DNA of 64,000 bases from contig WYCW01000006.1 of the NCBI GenBank assembly GCA_011392765.1, forward strand, positions 180,066 through 244,065, in the 5' to 3' direction. The translations under genes and the position numbers were made by a program. This stretch comes from Candidatus Thiosymbion ectosymbiont of Catanema sp. Cochon2018. GTDB taxonomy: Bacteria > Pseudomonadota > Gammaproteobacteria > Chromatiales > Chromatiaceae. Below are positions 8,972-18,289 of this stretch, one piece after another (position 1 is the stretch's first letter; every line of letters starts with the position of its first letter). Below the pieces are notes generated by a model. That model was not told where the DNA came from. It saw only the letters and a program-made list of their open reading frames with translations, and did no database searches.

Positions 8972-10651
8972 TCATTGATTCGGGCCTTGGTGGAAGCAGG
9001 CGAATTCCGGCATCGGCCGCTCGACGCGAGCGCTTTTGGACAAACCCGTTGGAATGAAGACGGTTTTATGTTCAGGCACCGTGACGGCATCGCCATGCGT
9101 GTGCTTCGCATAACGGACAAACAGCTCCGACAGGGACGCCGATTCACAGTCATGTCCGGCCACGACGTGATCAGGCGCACGCACAGCGAAAAAGGTGGCG
9201 TAGTTGTCGATAAGATCCCTTTCGCTCAATGTCTCTTCAGCGTAGATGCCCTTGGAGATCCGTGAGCCGTGGTCTCCGTGCACGAGAATCAATGCATCCC
9301 GATGTCGCTCCGAGCGCCCAATCCTCTCCAGCAATTCTTCGAGCTTCGAGAAGACGCATCGAACCTGGGCATAGTAGTAATCCAACTTGGTTTTGCGCTT
9401 TTCGTCGAGCTGGTCACGATCGGGGTCATACCACCAGCCGGGTCGTTTCCGCATTTCGGTCCGCTTGCAGGTGCCGGTCAGCAGATAGGGATTGCGCGGA
9501 ACCATAAAGTGGGCGAACCACAAGGTGCCCCGGTCGCTGTGCATTACCTCGTCCGCGAAGTCATCGAACCAGTCGGGGAAGCCGTGTACGGTAAATTGGA
9601 TCGGGGAGGTTATGAGTCGGGTTTTTTCATCGCTCAAGGACCCGAACAAGAGCGGTCGGACCCTGATCCCGAGTCGAACCAGGAAGCGTCCCGTGTAGTT
9701 CCTGGCATGGAGGCGCAAAAGGGTGAACAGGAAGTCGAAGGTCCGCGCCGTTACCGCGGAGAAGATGTCGGCGTTGTCGCCTCCGTAAAGCTCATTGGCG
9801 ATCAACCAGACCGGGGTGTAGGAGGTGAATTCCGCGCAGCTCGATACGTTTTTATTCGCGCAGTAGTCTATGATACCGGTCTGATTCACCCTGATTACAT
9901 ATCCCCGTGCCGCATAGTCGTCGAAGTAGGCGTTTTCTTCGATCTCGTATCTCGGCTTGAAGCTCAGCTCCGTATCCTTCTCTCTGTATTCCGGGTCCAT
10001 CAGGTTCGGTACGGAAGCCGCCGTCCCGTGATGCCGGCTGAAGGCGCGCTCGAAGACGCGAAATCCGTAGTGTTCGGCGAGGCGCTGCATCGCTCCGTAT
10101 ACCGCATCTCCCCCTTCGATACCGCGTTCGATCGCACTCGGGGCGAGTAGTGCATCGAACAGCAGGTGGATGACCAGCGGCGGTGCCGTGGCAGAGACGG
10201 TGTCGAGCCGGGTAGGCGGCGAAGCCGGTGCGGAAGTTTTTAAGGCCAGCCTGGGGAGCGGCTCGGTGGCGACGACCGCCAGGCCGACCACGACGAAGTA
10301 CGCCGCCGCGACCCTCACGGCATAGCGGCGGATGACCCACAGGCACGTGTAGATGACGCCGAAGCTCAGGAGGAGGATGCCCCCCCGGCTCACGGCCCCT
10401 GCGTTCAGACCGCCATAGATGCCGGCCAGATCCAAGTGGACGAATAGAATCGCTGCGAGCAGCACGAGCCGCAGCCGCTGCCCGGATAGACGGAGGGCCA
10501 GCCCCAGCACTACCGCGATGACGATCATCACCGCCAGTACGAGCCAGGTCTCTAATGCGAGAATGGGAATCCGGGCATTGACGAGGATGCGATAGATCGG
10601 CGTCAGCACCGCCGACAGCGTGATTAACAGATAGAGTTTGGTATAGGGCAC
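8972..10651 (-). CDS. membrane alkaline-phosphatase-superfamily protein (sulfatase/phosphotransferase-like)
   Basis: About 559 aa. Four or five hydrophobic helices fill residues 1-140, followed by an extracytoplasmic domain of the sulfatase/EptA/LtaS fold: HGTAASVPNLM (a possible nucleophile Thr/Ser region), then LWFAHFMVPRNPYL and the metal-binding signature VHGDHGSRISKG. The classic C/S-x-P-x-R formylglycine motif is not evident, so a phosphotransferase or phosphodiesterase role on a surface polymer is more likely than a sulfatase. GTG 10651 follows GAGAGAAAA. An upstream ATG at 10732 would translate the F6 repeat and is rejected. It lies downstream of the radical SAM gene on the same strand. 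Confidence 0.7.
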   Translation of the reverse strand: MPYTKLYLLITLSAVLTPIYRILVNARIPILALETWLVLAVMIVIAVVLGLALRLSGQRLRLVLLAAILFVHLDLAGIYGGLNAGAVSRGGILLLSFGVIYTCLWVIRRYAVRVAAAYFVVVGLAVVATEPLPRLALKTSAPASPPTRLDTVSATAPPLVIHLLFDALLAPSAIERGIEGGDAVYGAMQRLAEHYGFRVFERAFSRHHGTAASVPNLMDPEYREKDTELSFKPRYEIEENAYFDDYAARGYVIRVNQTGIIDYCANKNVSSCAEFTSYTPVWLIANELYGGDNADIFSAVTARTFDFLFTLLRLHARNYTGRFLVRLGIRVRPLLFGSLSDEKTRLITSPIQFTVHGFPDWFDDFADEVMHSDRGTLWFAHFMVPRNPYLLTGTCKRTEMRKRPGWWYDPDRDQLDEKRKTKLDYYYAQVRCVFSKLEELLERIGRSERHRDALILVHGDHGSRISKGIYAEETLSERDLIDNYATFFAVRAPDHVVAGHDCESASLSELFVRYAKHTHGDAVTVPEHKTVFIPTGLSKSARVERPMPEFACFHQGPNQ

Positions 10652-10706
10652 TTTTCTCTCTGGTTCTCCAGCGTGGGAGCAAGTCCGGGAGCTCAGAGGT
10701 AGCTCA

Positions 10707-11037
10707 GTGGACAGCATGGACGACATGGACAAAATGGACCTGGTGGATATGGGGTAACTGTTAGTTTTCCGGTCACCACGGGGTCAATCGCTGCCTCCTG
10801 TCCACTAGGATCCTTGAGGGACTTGAATCTTTACAAATGAGTCAAATTCTGCGGGCACGGGGAACAGGGTCCACGAAAGACACGAAAGGACACGAAAGGA
10901 CACGAATCTCACACGAATGAGGGTTCGTGTTTTTCGTGTCTTTCGTGGTTTTCCGGTTTCCGTACAAGAATTCACGCCTCGTCGGTCTGAGGCAAAGCCT
11001 CGCTAGGTCCATGTTGTCCATGTCGTCCATTGGATTA
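10707..11037. repeat. family F6 palindrome split by an F1 element
   Basis: Left and right parts match the intact copy at 8733-8860. The match breaks at 10805 and resumes at 11003, with the intervening F1 element flanked by CTAGG on both sides. Confidence 0.85.
10805..11006. mobile_element. F1 CTAG-bounded element, CACGAAA core, inserted in F6
   Basis: Starts CTAGGATCCTTGAGGGAC and ends CAAAGCCTCGCTAG. Between the F1 ends is a palindrome of CACGAAAGACACGAAAGG and TTCGTGTCTTTCGTGG. No coding capacity (about 200 bp), so it would need an outside transposase. Confidence 0.85.
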
Positions 11038-13269
11038 CCCCTGAGCCTTCACACCCCTCCTAAACTCACTCTGCAGGAGCCCGTTCCCGCACAGCTCGTC
11101 GAGGAGCGCCGAGATGTCGGCCGAAACACGCTCACGCGGCGCGGAGTAGGTCCGGGCGACGGTTTCCACGATCTCCGCCACGGAATGCCCTGCGGCGAGG
11201 AGCCGCCAGCACTCGGCCCCGATCCCCTCCAAGTGGTAGGAGGTATAGTCGCTGAGGTTGAGCAGGGCGAGGTCTTCCCCCTCGGCGCGGACCGCGGCCC
11301 AGACCGGTGCCTGGAATCCGTGTCGGGGCCGGTCCGTCCAGTCCGCGTCGGCGGGCCGCCACCGGCGACGGTGGGCGGCGGTTCTCTCGTCGGGCGGCGC
11401 GACCGAGCGGATGAAGTCCGGCGCTACCTGCGGCGGGTCGAACGGCTTGGAAAACCAGGAGCGGATGTCCCGGTCCAACCCGAGCCCCAGCATGAAGTAG
11501 TCGTTCGCGCGCTGCAGGCCCGCACCGAGCAGCTTGTGGTCGTAACCGGGGTCGGCGTGGAACGCGCCGTAGCGGGCGAAGTTTCCGTCGGGAATGTACG
11601 GCCGGATACCGTAGCGGTCGGGGTCCTGCGCCACGGGGCTGTGAATCGTGAGCAGGAATCGTTGCCAGGCGGCGGACCGGATATAGCCCAGTTTGTAGAA
11701 CTGGCGGATGCGCTCCAGGTTTTCCAAGGTCTCCTGCTCGGTCTCGGTGGGAAAACCGTAGATCATGTAGACATGCACCGAAATGCCGGACCGGGTGAGA
11801 GATCGGCATACACGCGCGGTCTGCTCGATGGTGATCCCCTTGTCCATCAACGCGAGCAGCCGGTTCGAGGTCGTCTCGAGACCGCCCAACACGCGGATAC
11901 AGCCGGCACGCGCCATGAGATCGGTCAATTCGGGGTCCTCGAACGCGCGCTCGAAACGGATGTTGGTATACCAACTGAAACACAGGCCGCGTCCGAGCAA
12001 TACCCGCGACAAGGCTTGGAGCAACTTCGGCGGAGCCGCTACGTCCACGAAATGGAAGCCCGTCCAGCCGGTCTCCGCGGCAATCTGCTCCATGCGGTCG
12101 ACGACGCGCTCCGCCGGCGTCGGGTCATAGCGGCAGATGTAGTCCAGGCGCGTGTCGCAGAAGGCGCACCGCTTCCAGTAGCAGCCGTGGGCGAGGGTGA
12201 GCTTATTCCAGCGCACGTCCGCCGGCAGGTGGGCATCGGCGTTCGGGGCTGCCGTCACCGAGAAGTACCGGTCGAGCGGCAGGGAGGCATAGGTGGGAGT
12301 GCCGATCCGGTCCTGCGGGATATCCGCCAGATCCTCCTGGACCCGATAGACGACCCGACCCTTCTCGCGCACCCAGGTCCGGTGCAGGCCCGTTTCCGGC
12401 AGCCGGCCCTCCAGGTGCCCAATAAGGCGTTCGAGCGGCCGCTCGCCGGCGTCGAGCACGATGTAGTCGACGAACTCGAACACGGCCGGCTCCTTCAGGT
12501 CCCGCAGGTGGTTGCCGGCAAACCCGCCGCCGAGTGCGATCCTGGCTTCGGGCAGGATCTCGCGCACCGCCTTGCCGAGGCGCAGGGCCCCGTAGAGATT
12601 GCCCGGAAAGGGCACGGTCAGACACACCAGGTCCGGGCGGTATTTCTCCAGGATTGGTGTCCACAGCCCCAGGAGTTCGCGGTCGATCAGCGACGGTTCC
12701 CGGGCCAGCTTGGCGGCCAGGGGATCGAAATCGGGGCTGGCGAGAACGAGTCCCATTCCGTACTGCCAGGGCGTGAAGTCCCGATCGATGGTAAGCGTGA
12801 TGACGTTGACTAAGTCGGTGAGAAAGCGCCCGGCCAGGTACCTGGCCCGGTCCTGCAGGGTCGGCTCCCCCAAGGCGTATTCGAGCAGATCCGTGTGTGC
12901 CTTCAGGGCGGTGGGGTCCGGATCTTCGGGACAGAAGGCTCGGAAAGCGATGCGGTGGGCCAGAATGGGGTCCTTGCCCTGCAGAAAAGCCATGACCGGG
13001 TCGATGGCCCGTTCATAGTCGGCATAGGCAGCGAGAAAGAAGGCAACGGTGGGGTGTATCTCTTTCCGGTCGGCGGCATAGTCCTCGGCGGCCTGTCGCA
13101 GCAGCGGCAGAAAAGCCCGTGACAGGAGTCGCGTCACCAGCAGGATCGACAGATCGACTTGATGGGCGGTAATCCCGCGCGCGCGGAGAAACCCGGTCAA
13201 ATAAGTGGTCGCGGGATACGGACTGTCCGGCTCCAGCAAGGGTGGAGTAGCAAGCAGCACAGAAACCAT
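11035..13269 (-). CDS. B12-binding-type radical SAM protein with C-terminal PqqD-like domain
   Basis: 744 aa. The N-terminal 300 residues have the cobalamin-binding-domain pattern of this radical SAM class (LVCLTVPFPGNLYGA, IALGGGFAGNH) without a DxHxxG histidine. The 4Fe-4S motif CYWKRCAFC is near residue 365, followed by the SAM barrel with GLETTSNRLL and VYMIYGFPTET. Residues about 655-735 resemble PqqD/RiPP-recognition folds (LEGIGAECWRLLAAGHS, AEIVETVARTY). Such enzymes modify peptides or small metabolites. I see no precursor peptide nearby. The start ATG is 3 bases from the end of an F1 element, so its ribosome-binding region has been replaced by element sequence. Confidence 0.82.
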   Translation of the reverse strand: MVSVLLATPPLLEPDSPYPATTYLTGFLRARGITAHQVDLSILLVTRLLSRAFLPLLRQAAEDYAADRKEIHPTVAFFLAAYADYERAIDPVMAFLQGKDPILAHRIAFRAFCPEDPDPTALKAHTDLLEYALGEPTLQDRARYLAGRFLTDLVNVITLTIDRDFTPWQYGMGLVLASPDFDPLAAKLAREPSLIDRELLGLWTPILEKYRPDLVCLTVPFPGNLYGALRLGKAVREILPEARIALGGGFAGNHLRDLKEPAVFEFVDYIVLDAGERPLERLIGHLEGRLPETGLHRTWVREKGRVVYRVQEDLADIPQDRIGTPTYASLPLDRYFSVTAAPNADAHLPADVRWNKLTLAHGCYWKRCAFCDTRLDYICRYDPTPAERVVDRMEQIAAETGWTGFHFVDVAAPPKLLQALSRVLLGRGLCFSWYTNIRFERAFEDPELTDLMARAGCIRVLGGLETTSNRLLALMDKGITIEQTARVCRSLTRSGISVHVYMIYGFPTETEQETLENLERIRQFYKLGYIRSAAWQRFLLTIHSPVAQDPDRYGIRPYIPDGNFARYGAFHADPGYDHKLLGAGLQRANDYFMLGLGLDRDIRSWFSKPFDPPQVAPDFIRSVAPPDERTAAHRRRWRPADADWTDRPRHGFQAPVWAAVRAEGEDLALLNLSDYTSYHLEGIGAECWRLLAAGHSVAEIVETVARTYSAPRERVSADISALLDELCGNGLLQSEFRRGVKAQG

Positions 13270-13271
13270 GT

Positions 13272-13489
13272 CTAACGAGGCTTCGCCTCAGACCGACGAG
13301 GCGTGACCAACCGCACCGAAGAACCACGGATAGACACGGATAAACACGGATTGTGATCCGTGTTTATCCGTGTCTGCCTCCGTGGTTCAAAGGATTTGCG
13401 ATTCCTGCCCAACAAGAGGCAGAACTATTTTTGTGCAGCGCACAAACTTGACTCATTTGTAAAGATGCAGGTCCCTCAAGGAATCCTAG
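13272..13489. mobile_element. F1 element, CACGGAT core
   Basis: Begins CTAACGAGGCTTCGCCTCAG and ends CCCTCAAGGAATCCTAG. The core is a perfect-looking palindrome of GACACGGATAAACACGGAT and its complement at about 13328-13373. A near-identical element lies in inverse orientation at 52056-52271. Confidence 0.88.
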
Positions 13490-13980
13490 GACCTTTGTTG
13501 GGCACGCCCACCGTCCCTGGCGGGCTTTGCCCAACCTACGAATCACGCGAATTCTCGCGAACTTGTCATCCCGAACCGAAGGGAGGGATCTTATTCGCGG
13601 AAATTCGCGTGGTTCGTAGTTTTCTCTTCCGCACCGGTAAGCAACCAGCGACTAACTTAATGGCATTGACTCTCCAGCGTGGGAACGCAGTTGTGGCCGC
13701 TCCAGCGGCCAATGTTGCATGACGCTGGAGCGTCCGGACTTGCTCCCACGCCGGAGAGACTGTGAAAGTATTCCTGGATTTTCAGGGCGCCAGGGACAAG
13801 GCAACATAATTTCTCTCATTTAGCCGAAAATCCCTCTCCTCGGCACCACTTGATACAGAATTCAGCGTGAAATATGGTAACTTCATCCCACCGCTTCCAG
13901 GGAAACCCAATACTTTCACAGTCTCCGGAACGTGGGAGCCAGAGAAGAGCAGCACAGAAACTATGTTCGGGGTCCATCAG
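13490..13980. repeat. repeat mosaic between radical SAM gene and ffh
   Basis: No gene is seen. 13497-13545 carries the GTTGGGCACGCCC/GGGCTTTGCCCAACC core. 13538-13668 is a truncated F3 element: an ACGAATCACGCGAATT palindrome ending CTAACTTAATGGCATTG. The rest contains TCCAGCGTGGGA and its inverse, typical of short dispersed palindromes. Confidence 0.65.
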
Positions 13981-14314
13981 GAGGGTGTCGCAAAAGTAGC
14001 GCGCATCCCCGCCTGCATCAACCCATGCAGGCGGGGACGCCTGCGCTACGCCCCCACGGATGGGTTTTTGGGTAGTGCCTAATATGTATGATAAGTTTCC
14101 GGTTGAACGCTACCAGCAATGCTTCAAGCTCTGTGCTGTTATCCAATGGTACAGAATTCACAGGATTTCCAGGATTGACAGGATTTTTCTTCGTTTTAAA
14201 AAGAATCCTGTTAATCCTGAAAATCTTGTTAATCCTGTCCTATTGGAACTTTGCAATGAGCATTCAGAACAGGATCACTACATATTGAGCACTACCGGTT
14301 TTTGCGACACCCTC
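13981..14314. mobile_element. F5 element (GAGGGTGTCGCAAAA ends) at ffh stop codon
   Basis: 334 bp with perfect 15-bp terminal inverted repeats GAGGGTGTCGCAAAA and a 6-bp direct repeat CATCAG on both sides (13975-13980 and 14315-14320). The right duplication contains the ffh stop codon. The interior has a GCAGGCGGGGACGCCTGCGC hairpin and an ACAGGATT/AATCCTGT palindrome at 14152-14240. No ORF of note. Confidence 0.85.
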
Positions 14315-14316
14315 CA

Positions 14317-15690
14317 TCAGAAGGGGAGTCCCCCCGGCAGCATCCCGCCCGGCATCCGACCCGTGAGACCGCGCATCATCTTCGCCATACCCCCGCCCTT
14401 CATCTTCTTCATCATCTTCTGGAGCTGGGTGAACTGCTTGAGCAGCTGATTGACGTCCTGGATCCGAGTCCCCGAGCCGGCGGCGATGCGGCGCTTGCGC
14501 GAGCCTTTGATGACGGCGGGGAATGTCCGCTCCTGCGGGGTCATGGAATTGATGATGGCGATCAGCTTGACCAGCTCCCGGTCGTTCACCTGCTGCTTGA
14601 CCTGATCCGGAATCCCGTTCATTCCCGGCAGCTTATCCATGAGCTCGGTCACGCTGCCGAGATTGGACATCTGTACCAACTGTTCCCGATAGTCCGCCAG
14701 ATCGAAGCCCTTTCCCTTCTTGAGCTTCCTGACCAACCGCCGGGCCTGTTCGTGATCGACCTTGCTCTGCACCTCCTCGACCAGCGAGAGCACGTCCCCC
14801 ATCCCCAGAATACGGGAGGCCACCCGATCCGGGTGGAAAGGCTCCAGGGCGGCGGTCTTCTCGCCCACGCCCAGGAACTTGATCGGCTTGCCCGTGATAT
14901 GGCGGATCGACAGGGCGGCACCGCCGCGGGCGTCGCCGTCGGCCTTGGTCAGCACCACGCCGGTCAGCGGCAGGGCCGCGTCGAAGGCCTTGGCGGTGTT
15001 GGCCGCGTCCTGGCCGGTCATGCTATCCACCACGAACAGAGTCTCGGCCGGTACGACGGCCCCGTGCAAGGCCCGGATCTCGTCCATCATGGCCGCGTCC
15101 ACATGGAGACGACCCGCGGTGTCCACGATCAACACATCGAAAAACTGCTTTTTCGCTGCCTCATTGGCCCGGCGGGCGATGTCCACCGGGTCCTGGTCGC
15201 CGCTGCCGGGAAAACATTCGGCCTCGACCTCCGCGGCCAGCATCCGCAGTTGCTCGATAGCGGCCGGCCGGTAGACATCACAGCTCACCACCATGACCTT
15301 CCTGTCCTGCTTCTCCCGCAGCCAACGGGCGAGCTTGGCGACGCTGGTGGTCTTTCCCGAGCCCTGCAGGCCCGCCATCAGGATCACCGCGGGCGGCTGT
15401 ACGTTCAGATCCAGGCCCGCGTTCGCCTCCCCCATCAGGCTTATCAGCTCGTCATTGACGATCTTGACCAGGGTCTGACCCGGCGTGAGGCTCCTGAGGA
15501 CCTCCTCCCCCATGGCCTTCCCGCGCACCTGCTCCACGAATTCACGGACCACCGGCAGGGCCACGTCGGCCTCGAGCAGGGCCATGCGCACCTCGCGCAG
15601 GGTGTCCTTGATATTCGACTCGGTGAGCCGACCCATGCCCCGGACGTTTTTGAGAACGCGGCCGAAGCGATCCTGGAGATTCTCGAACAT
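14317..15690 (-). CDS. ffh: signal recognition particle protein SRP54
   Basis: About 457 aa GTPase that binds signal peptides and 4.5S RNA and targets membrane proteins to FtsY. N domain (MFENLQDRFGRVLKNV), G1 GLQGSGKTT, DTAGRLHVDAAM and TKADGDARGG are all present. The methionine-rich M domain ends LTGRMPGGMLPGG. Length is normal. An ATGATG offers two starts (15693 or 15690), and the second gives the usual MFENL. The stop codon lies inside the target duplication of an F5 element, so transcription into the usual downstream neighbours is lost here. Confidence 0.97.
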   Translation of the reverse strand: MFENLQDRFGRVLKNVRGMGRLTESNIKDTLREVRMALLEADVALPVVREFVEQVRGKAMGEEVLRSLTPGQTLVKIVNDELISLMGEANAGLDLNVQPPAVILMAGLQGSGKTTSVAKLARWLREKQDRKVMVVSCDVYRPAAIEQLRMLAAEVEAECFPGSGDQDPVDIARRANEAAKKQFFDVLIVDTAGRLHVDAAMMDEIRALHGAVVPAETLFVVDSMTGQDAANTAKAFDAALPLTGVVLTKADGDARGGAALSIRHITGKPIKFLGVGEKTAALEPFHPDRVASRILGMGDVLSLVEEVQSKVDHEQARRLVRKLKKGKGFDLADYREQLVQMSNLGSVTELMDKLPGMNGIPDQVKQQVNDRELVKLIAIINSMTPQERTFPAVIKGSRKRRIAAGSGTRIQDVNQLLKQFTQLQKMMKKMKGGGMAKMMRGLTGRMPGGMLPGGLPF

Positions 15691-15841
15691 CATTTACCTC
15701 ATGGGCACTGTTGCGGAGAGATCACGTTGAACCTCGAGCCAAGTATACCCGGCTACCAGCCCGTAGATACTCTGTTCCGATGCAAGTCCAATTTAGCTCC
15801 TGATTCCCAAAGATTCACCTTATGCACATAAATCAGATTTA

Positions 15842-16855
15842 TCAGGCAGCCGTTTCGGTGGGGGTATAGAAGCGGCTGCTGTCGAAGGGGTTCTGAGTCT
15901 TGAGCATGGCATGGATGGCGAGCAGGAGCTTACGCATGACGGCACAGAGGGCCTGGAGCTTTTTGAGGCCGCGATCCTCGATGAGGTGGCGGTAATAGGC
16001 CCTGACGTTGGGATCATGGCGTGCGGCGCTGAGAGCGGGCATGTAAAGGGCCAGGCGCAGGTAGCGGTTGCCGGCATTGGAGATGCGTGGCTTCTTGTCG
16101 ATGCTGGAGCCGGACTGGTGTTGTCGGGGATCGAGGCCGGCCATGGCAACCCATTGTTTGGCCTGCATGTCATCGGGCAAGACCAACAGCTCGCCGAGGA
16201 GTTGGATGGCACTGGCATCGGCAATGCCGGTGACGGTGATCAGCAGGTCGAAGGCGTGCCGGCGCGCCTCATTCGTGGCGATGAGGTCGCGGGCCTGTTG
16301 GCGCAGGTGTTCGATGTGGTCATCCAGGAAGGCAACGGTCTGCTGCAGGCTAGCGATGAGGAAATCCGGCGTCATGGCGGTCAGTTGGGCCGCATGGAGC
16401 TGGTTCTTGGTTTGGGTCCGGAGCTTGTCGAGGGCGGCGATGCGGCGTGCGCAGGCGCGGATAGCCAGGGCCAAGTCATCGGGGCGCTGCCAGGGTGTGA
16501 AGGGCATGCGCAGGGCGAACTGGGCCAGGACTGCGGCATCGACGGCATCGGTCTTGGTGCGGGTCTGGAAGGCCTCCGCGAAGCGTTTGGCGGCCTTGGG
16601 GTTGATTACCATGAGGGGTAGCCCGGCGTCCTCCAGGGCCAGGGCTAGGTCGAGGTGATAGAGGCCGGTGGCCTCCAGGCAGACGCGGCTCACGTGTGCC
16701 TTACGCAAGCGGTTGCGCAAGGTCGCATGACCGGCTGGGGTATTCTTGAACTCGCGGGGTTTTCCGGTGCGCTCATCGCGGCTGATGACCAAGGTAACGG
16801 TTTTGGCGCTGACATCAATTCCGGCAACGTTCATGGGTGGTTCCTCGTCAGTCAA
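15842..16855 (-). CDS. IS110-family transposase (copy 1)
   Basis: 337 aa DEDD recombinase: GIDVSAKTVTLV holds the first Asp, CLEATGLYHLDLALAL the Glu, and TKTDAVDAAVLAQFA the later Asp residues. The C-terminal transposase_20 part, AGLDPRQHQSGSSIDK, carries the candidate catalytic Ser. It is identical to the copy at 18499-19512. A non-coding stretch of about 200 bases lies upstream, where IS110-group elements encode their guide RNA. Confidence 0.95.
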   Translation of the reverse strand: MTDEEPPMNVAGIDVSAKTVTLVISRDERTGKPREFKNTPAGHATLRNRLRKAHVSRVCLEATGLYHLDLALALEDAGLPLMVINPKAAKRFAEAFQTRTKTDAVDAAVLAQFALRMPFTPWQRPDDLALAIRACARRIAALDKLRTQTKNQLHAAQLTAMTPDFLIASLQQTVAFLDDHIEHLRQQARDLIATNEARRHAFDLLITVTGIADASAIQLLGELLVLPDDMQAKQWVAMAGLDPRQHQSGSSIDKKPRISNAGNRYLRLALYMPALSAARHDPNVRAYYRHLIEDRGLKKLQALCAVMRKLLLAIHAMLKTQNPFDSSRFYTPTETAA

Positions 16856-16869
16856 AAAGGCGCTAGGAT

Positions 16870-17074
16870 CAAGACTTGGTTCCCCGACCCTGAACCCTCG
16901 CCTACCGACCTTGTGTATGCAGGCTCACGAGCATCGCTCACGGCCTCGGATACTCTTCGGTATGGGCGAAGAGGGCGGGGAGCCAATCTACGCACAGGCT
17001 CGGGGCCTCCGGGTGGGACGGCTTCCCCAGGTACTCTCCATCAAATCCCTTTATACCTGATCCTTGGCTTTCCC
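16870..17074 (-). ncRNA. candidate IS110 bridge-RNA region, copy 1
   Basis: Non-coding sequence 5' of the transposase. Inverted stretches such as GGCCTCGGATACTC…GAAGAGGGCGGGG and CGGGGCCTCC could fold. Bridge RNAs of IS110-group elements lie in this position. The insertion of the IS5-family element at 17078 falls at its far edge. The boundaries are not determined. Confidence 0.35.
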
Positions 17075-17077
17075 TTA

Positions 17078-18041
17078 GAACCTGTTTACGATCTTTGTGT
17101 CAAAGTGATTTTGGTCGTGGTAAATTTTTAGCTGATAGCGTGGCTGATAGTCCAAATCCGCCGAGCGGCATAGCGGCCCAACCTACCCGCTACCAGTTAG
17201 AGATTTACTGCTACCGTGATTTTGACACCAAGAGAGAGCGATGAGAAATTCCTACCCCAGTGATATAAGCCGAGAGCAGTTCGAGTCGATACAAGCTTTA
17301 TTCGAGCAGGCCAGAAAGAAGACCAAGCCACGAGTAGTTGATTTATATAATGTTTTTTGCGCTATTTTGTATGTATTGAAAAGTGGCTGCCAATGGCGAA
17401 TGCTCCCCCGTGATTTTCCGAAATGGCAGCTGGTGTATAAATACTTTCGTCACTGGAGTCAAAGACCCTCTGATGATGAGCGAAGCCTGCTGGAGCAGGC
17501 CTTAAAAAAATGTGGTTGGCGCGGCCCGTATCAACCGTGGTCGGAACGAGAAGACAACCTTCGTGATCGTTGATGCACAAAGCGTAAAGAATACCGACAC
17601 GGCAGAGCAGAAAGGTTATGACGCGGGGAAGAAGGTATCGGGAATTAAACGGCATCTTGCCGTGGATACGCAAGGGCTGCCCCATGCGATTGCCGTTACG
17701 ACCGCGGAGGTTACCGATAGAGTAGGCGCACTGGTGGCTTTCTGTGAACATCGAGACAGCTTGTCAGCGGTAACGAACGTGCTGGTTGATGGCGGTTATA
17801 CGGGGCAGCCATTTGCCGATGCCGTACAGAAAGCTCTGGGGGCGACGGTGGAGGTTGCCAAGCGAAACGAGCTGCACACCTTTGCCGTGATGCCCAAACG
17901 GTGGGTGGTCGAGCGCTCTTTTGCTTGGTTGGAGAAGTGTCGAAGGTTATGGAAAAACTGCGAGCGAAAACTCAATACCAGCTTGCAATTTGTTACCTTG
18001 GCTTTTCTGGCCTTGTTACTCCAAAGATCGTAAACAGGCTC
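17078..18041 (+). mobile_element. IS5-family insertion sequence
   Basis: 964-bp element with terminal inverted repeats GAACCTGTTTACGATCTTTG and GAGCCTGTTTACGATCTTTG (the right end read on the minus strand). A TTA duplication lies on both sides (17075-17077 and 18042-18044). The empty site is preserved in the opposite arm as TTTCTAAGGG, confirming the insertion. Confidence 0.9.
17241..18033 (+). CDS. IS5-family transposase in two frames
   Basis: The first frame (17241-17573) encodes the N-terminal DUF4096-like part, YVLKSGCQWRMLPRDFP. The second continues from the A7 run at 17504-17510 and encodes the DDE core: TFVIVDAQSVKNTDTAE (Asp), NVLVDGGYTG (Asp) and WVVERSFAWLEKCRRL (Glu). The offset between frames is +1 (or -2). 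Two-frame transposases with slippage at an A-run occur in IS5-family subgroups, so this may be a functional programmed shift and not decay. Confidence 0.85.
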
Positions 18042-18127
18042 TTAGAAACAGAACATACAAGGTTGGGCAAAGCCGGATCAGGGACGATCCGGTGTGCCCA
18101 ACATCTACCTGCTATGTGCTCCCCGGT

Positions 18128-18178
18128 CCATGCAGTCCATACCGTCCATATTGTCCATTGGGCTACCCTCATGCCGTC
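18128..18178. repeat. F6 half-palindrome
   Basis: Contains GTCCATGCAGTCCATACC and CCATTGGGCTACCC. It lies in the unique centre (18073-18248) between the two inverted IS110 arms, together with TGTGCCCAACAT repeats. Confidence 0.7.
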
Positions 18179-18289
18179 CGTGTGGTTCACGGTAGCAGTG
18201 TGCCCAACATCAACCTTTCGTTGGGCACGACGCATCGTCCTGGTGCATCTTTGCCCAACCTTGTATGTTCTGTTTCTAAGGGAAAGCCA

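Larger units (their letters stand above)
15763..18072 (-). mobile_element. IS110-family copy 1 with flanks, split by an IS5-family element
   Basis: Left arm of a large inverted repeat. Excluding the 964-bp IS5 insertion and its 3-bp duplication it is 1343 bp, exactly the length of the right arm 18249-19591, and the transposases are identical. The outer edge begins at GTAGATACTCTGTTCC, shared with the decayed copy at 24675. The exact transposon ends inside the repeat are not resolved. Confidence 0.85.

Noticed and set aside
10927..12813. Open frame of over 600 codons on the plus strand opposite the radical SAM gene
   Set aside because: Shadow of a GC-rich gene. It starts inside repeat DNA and shows no domain.
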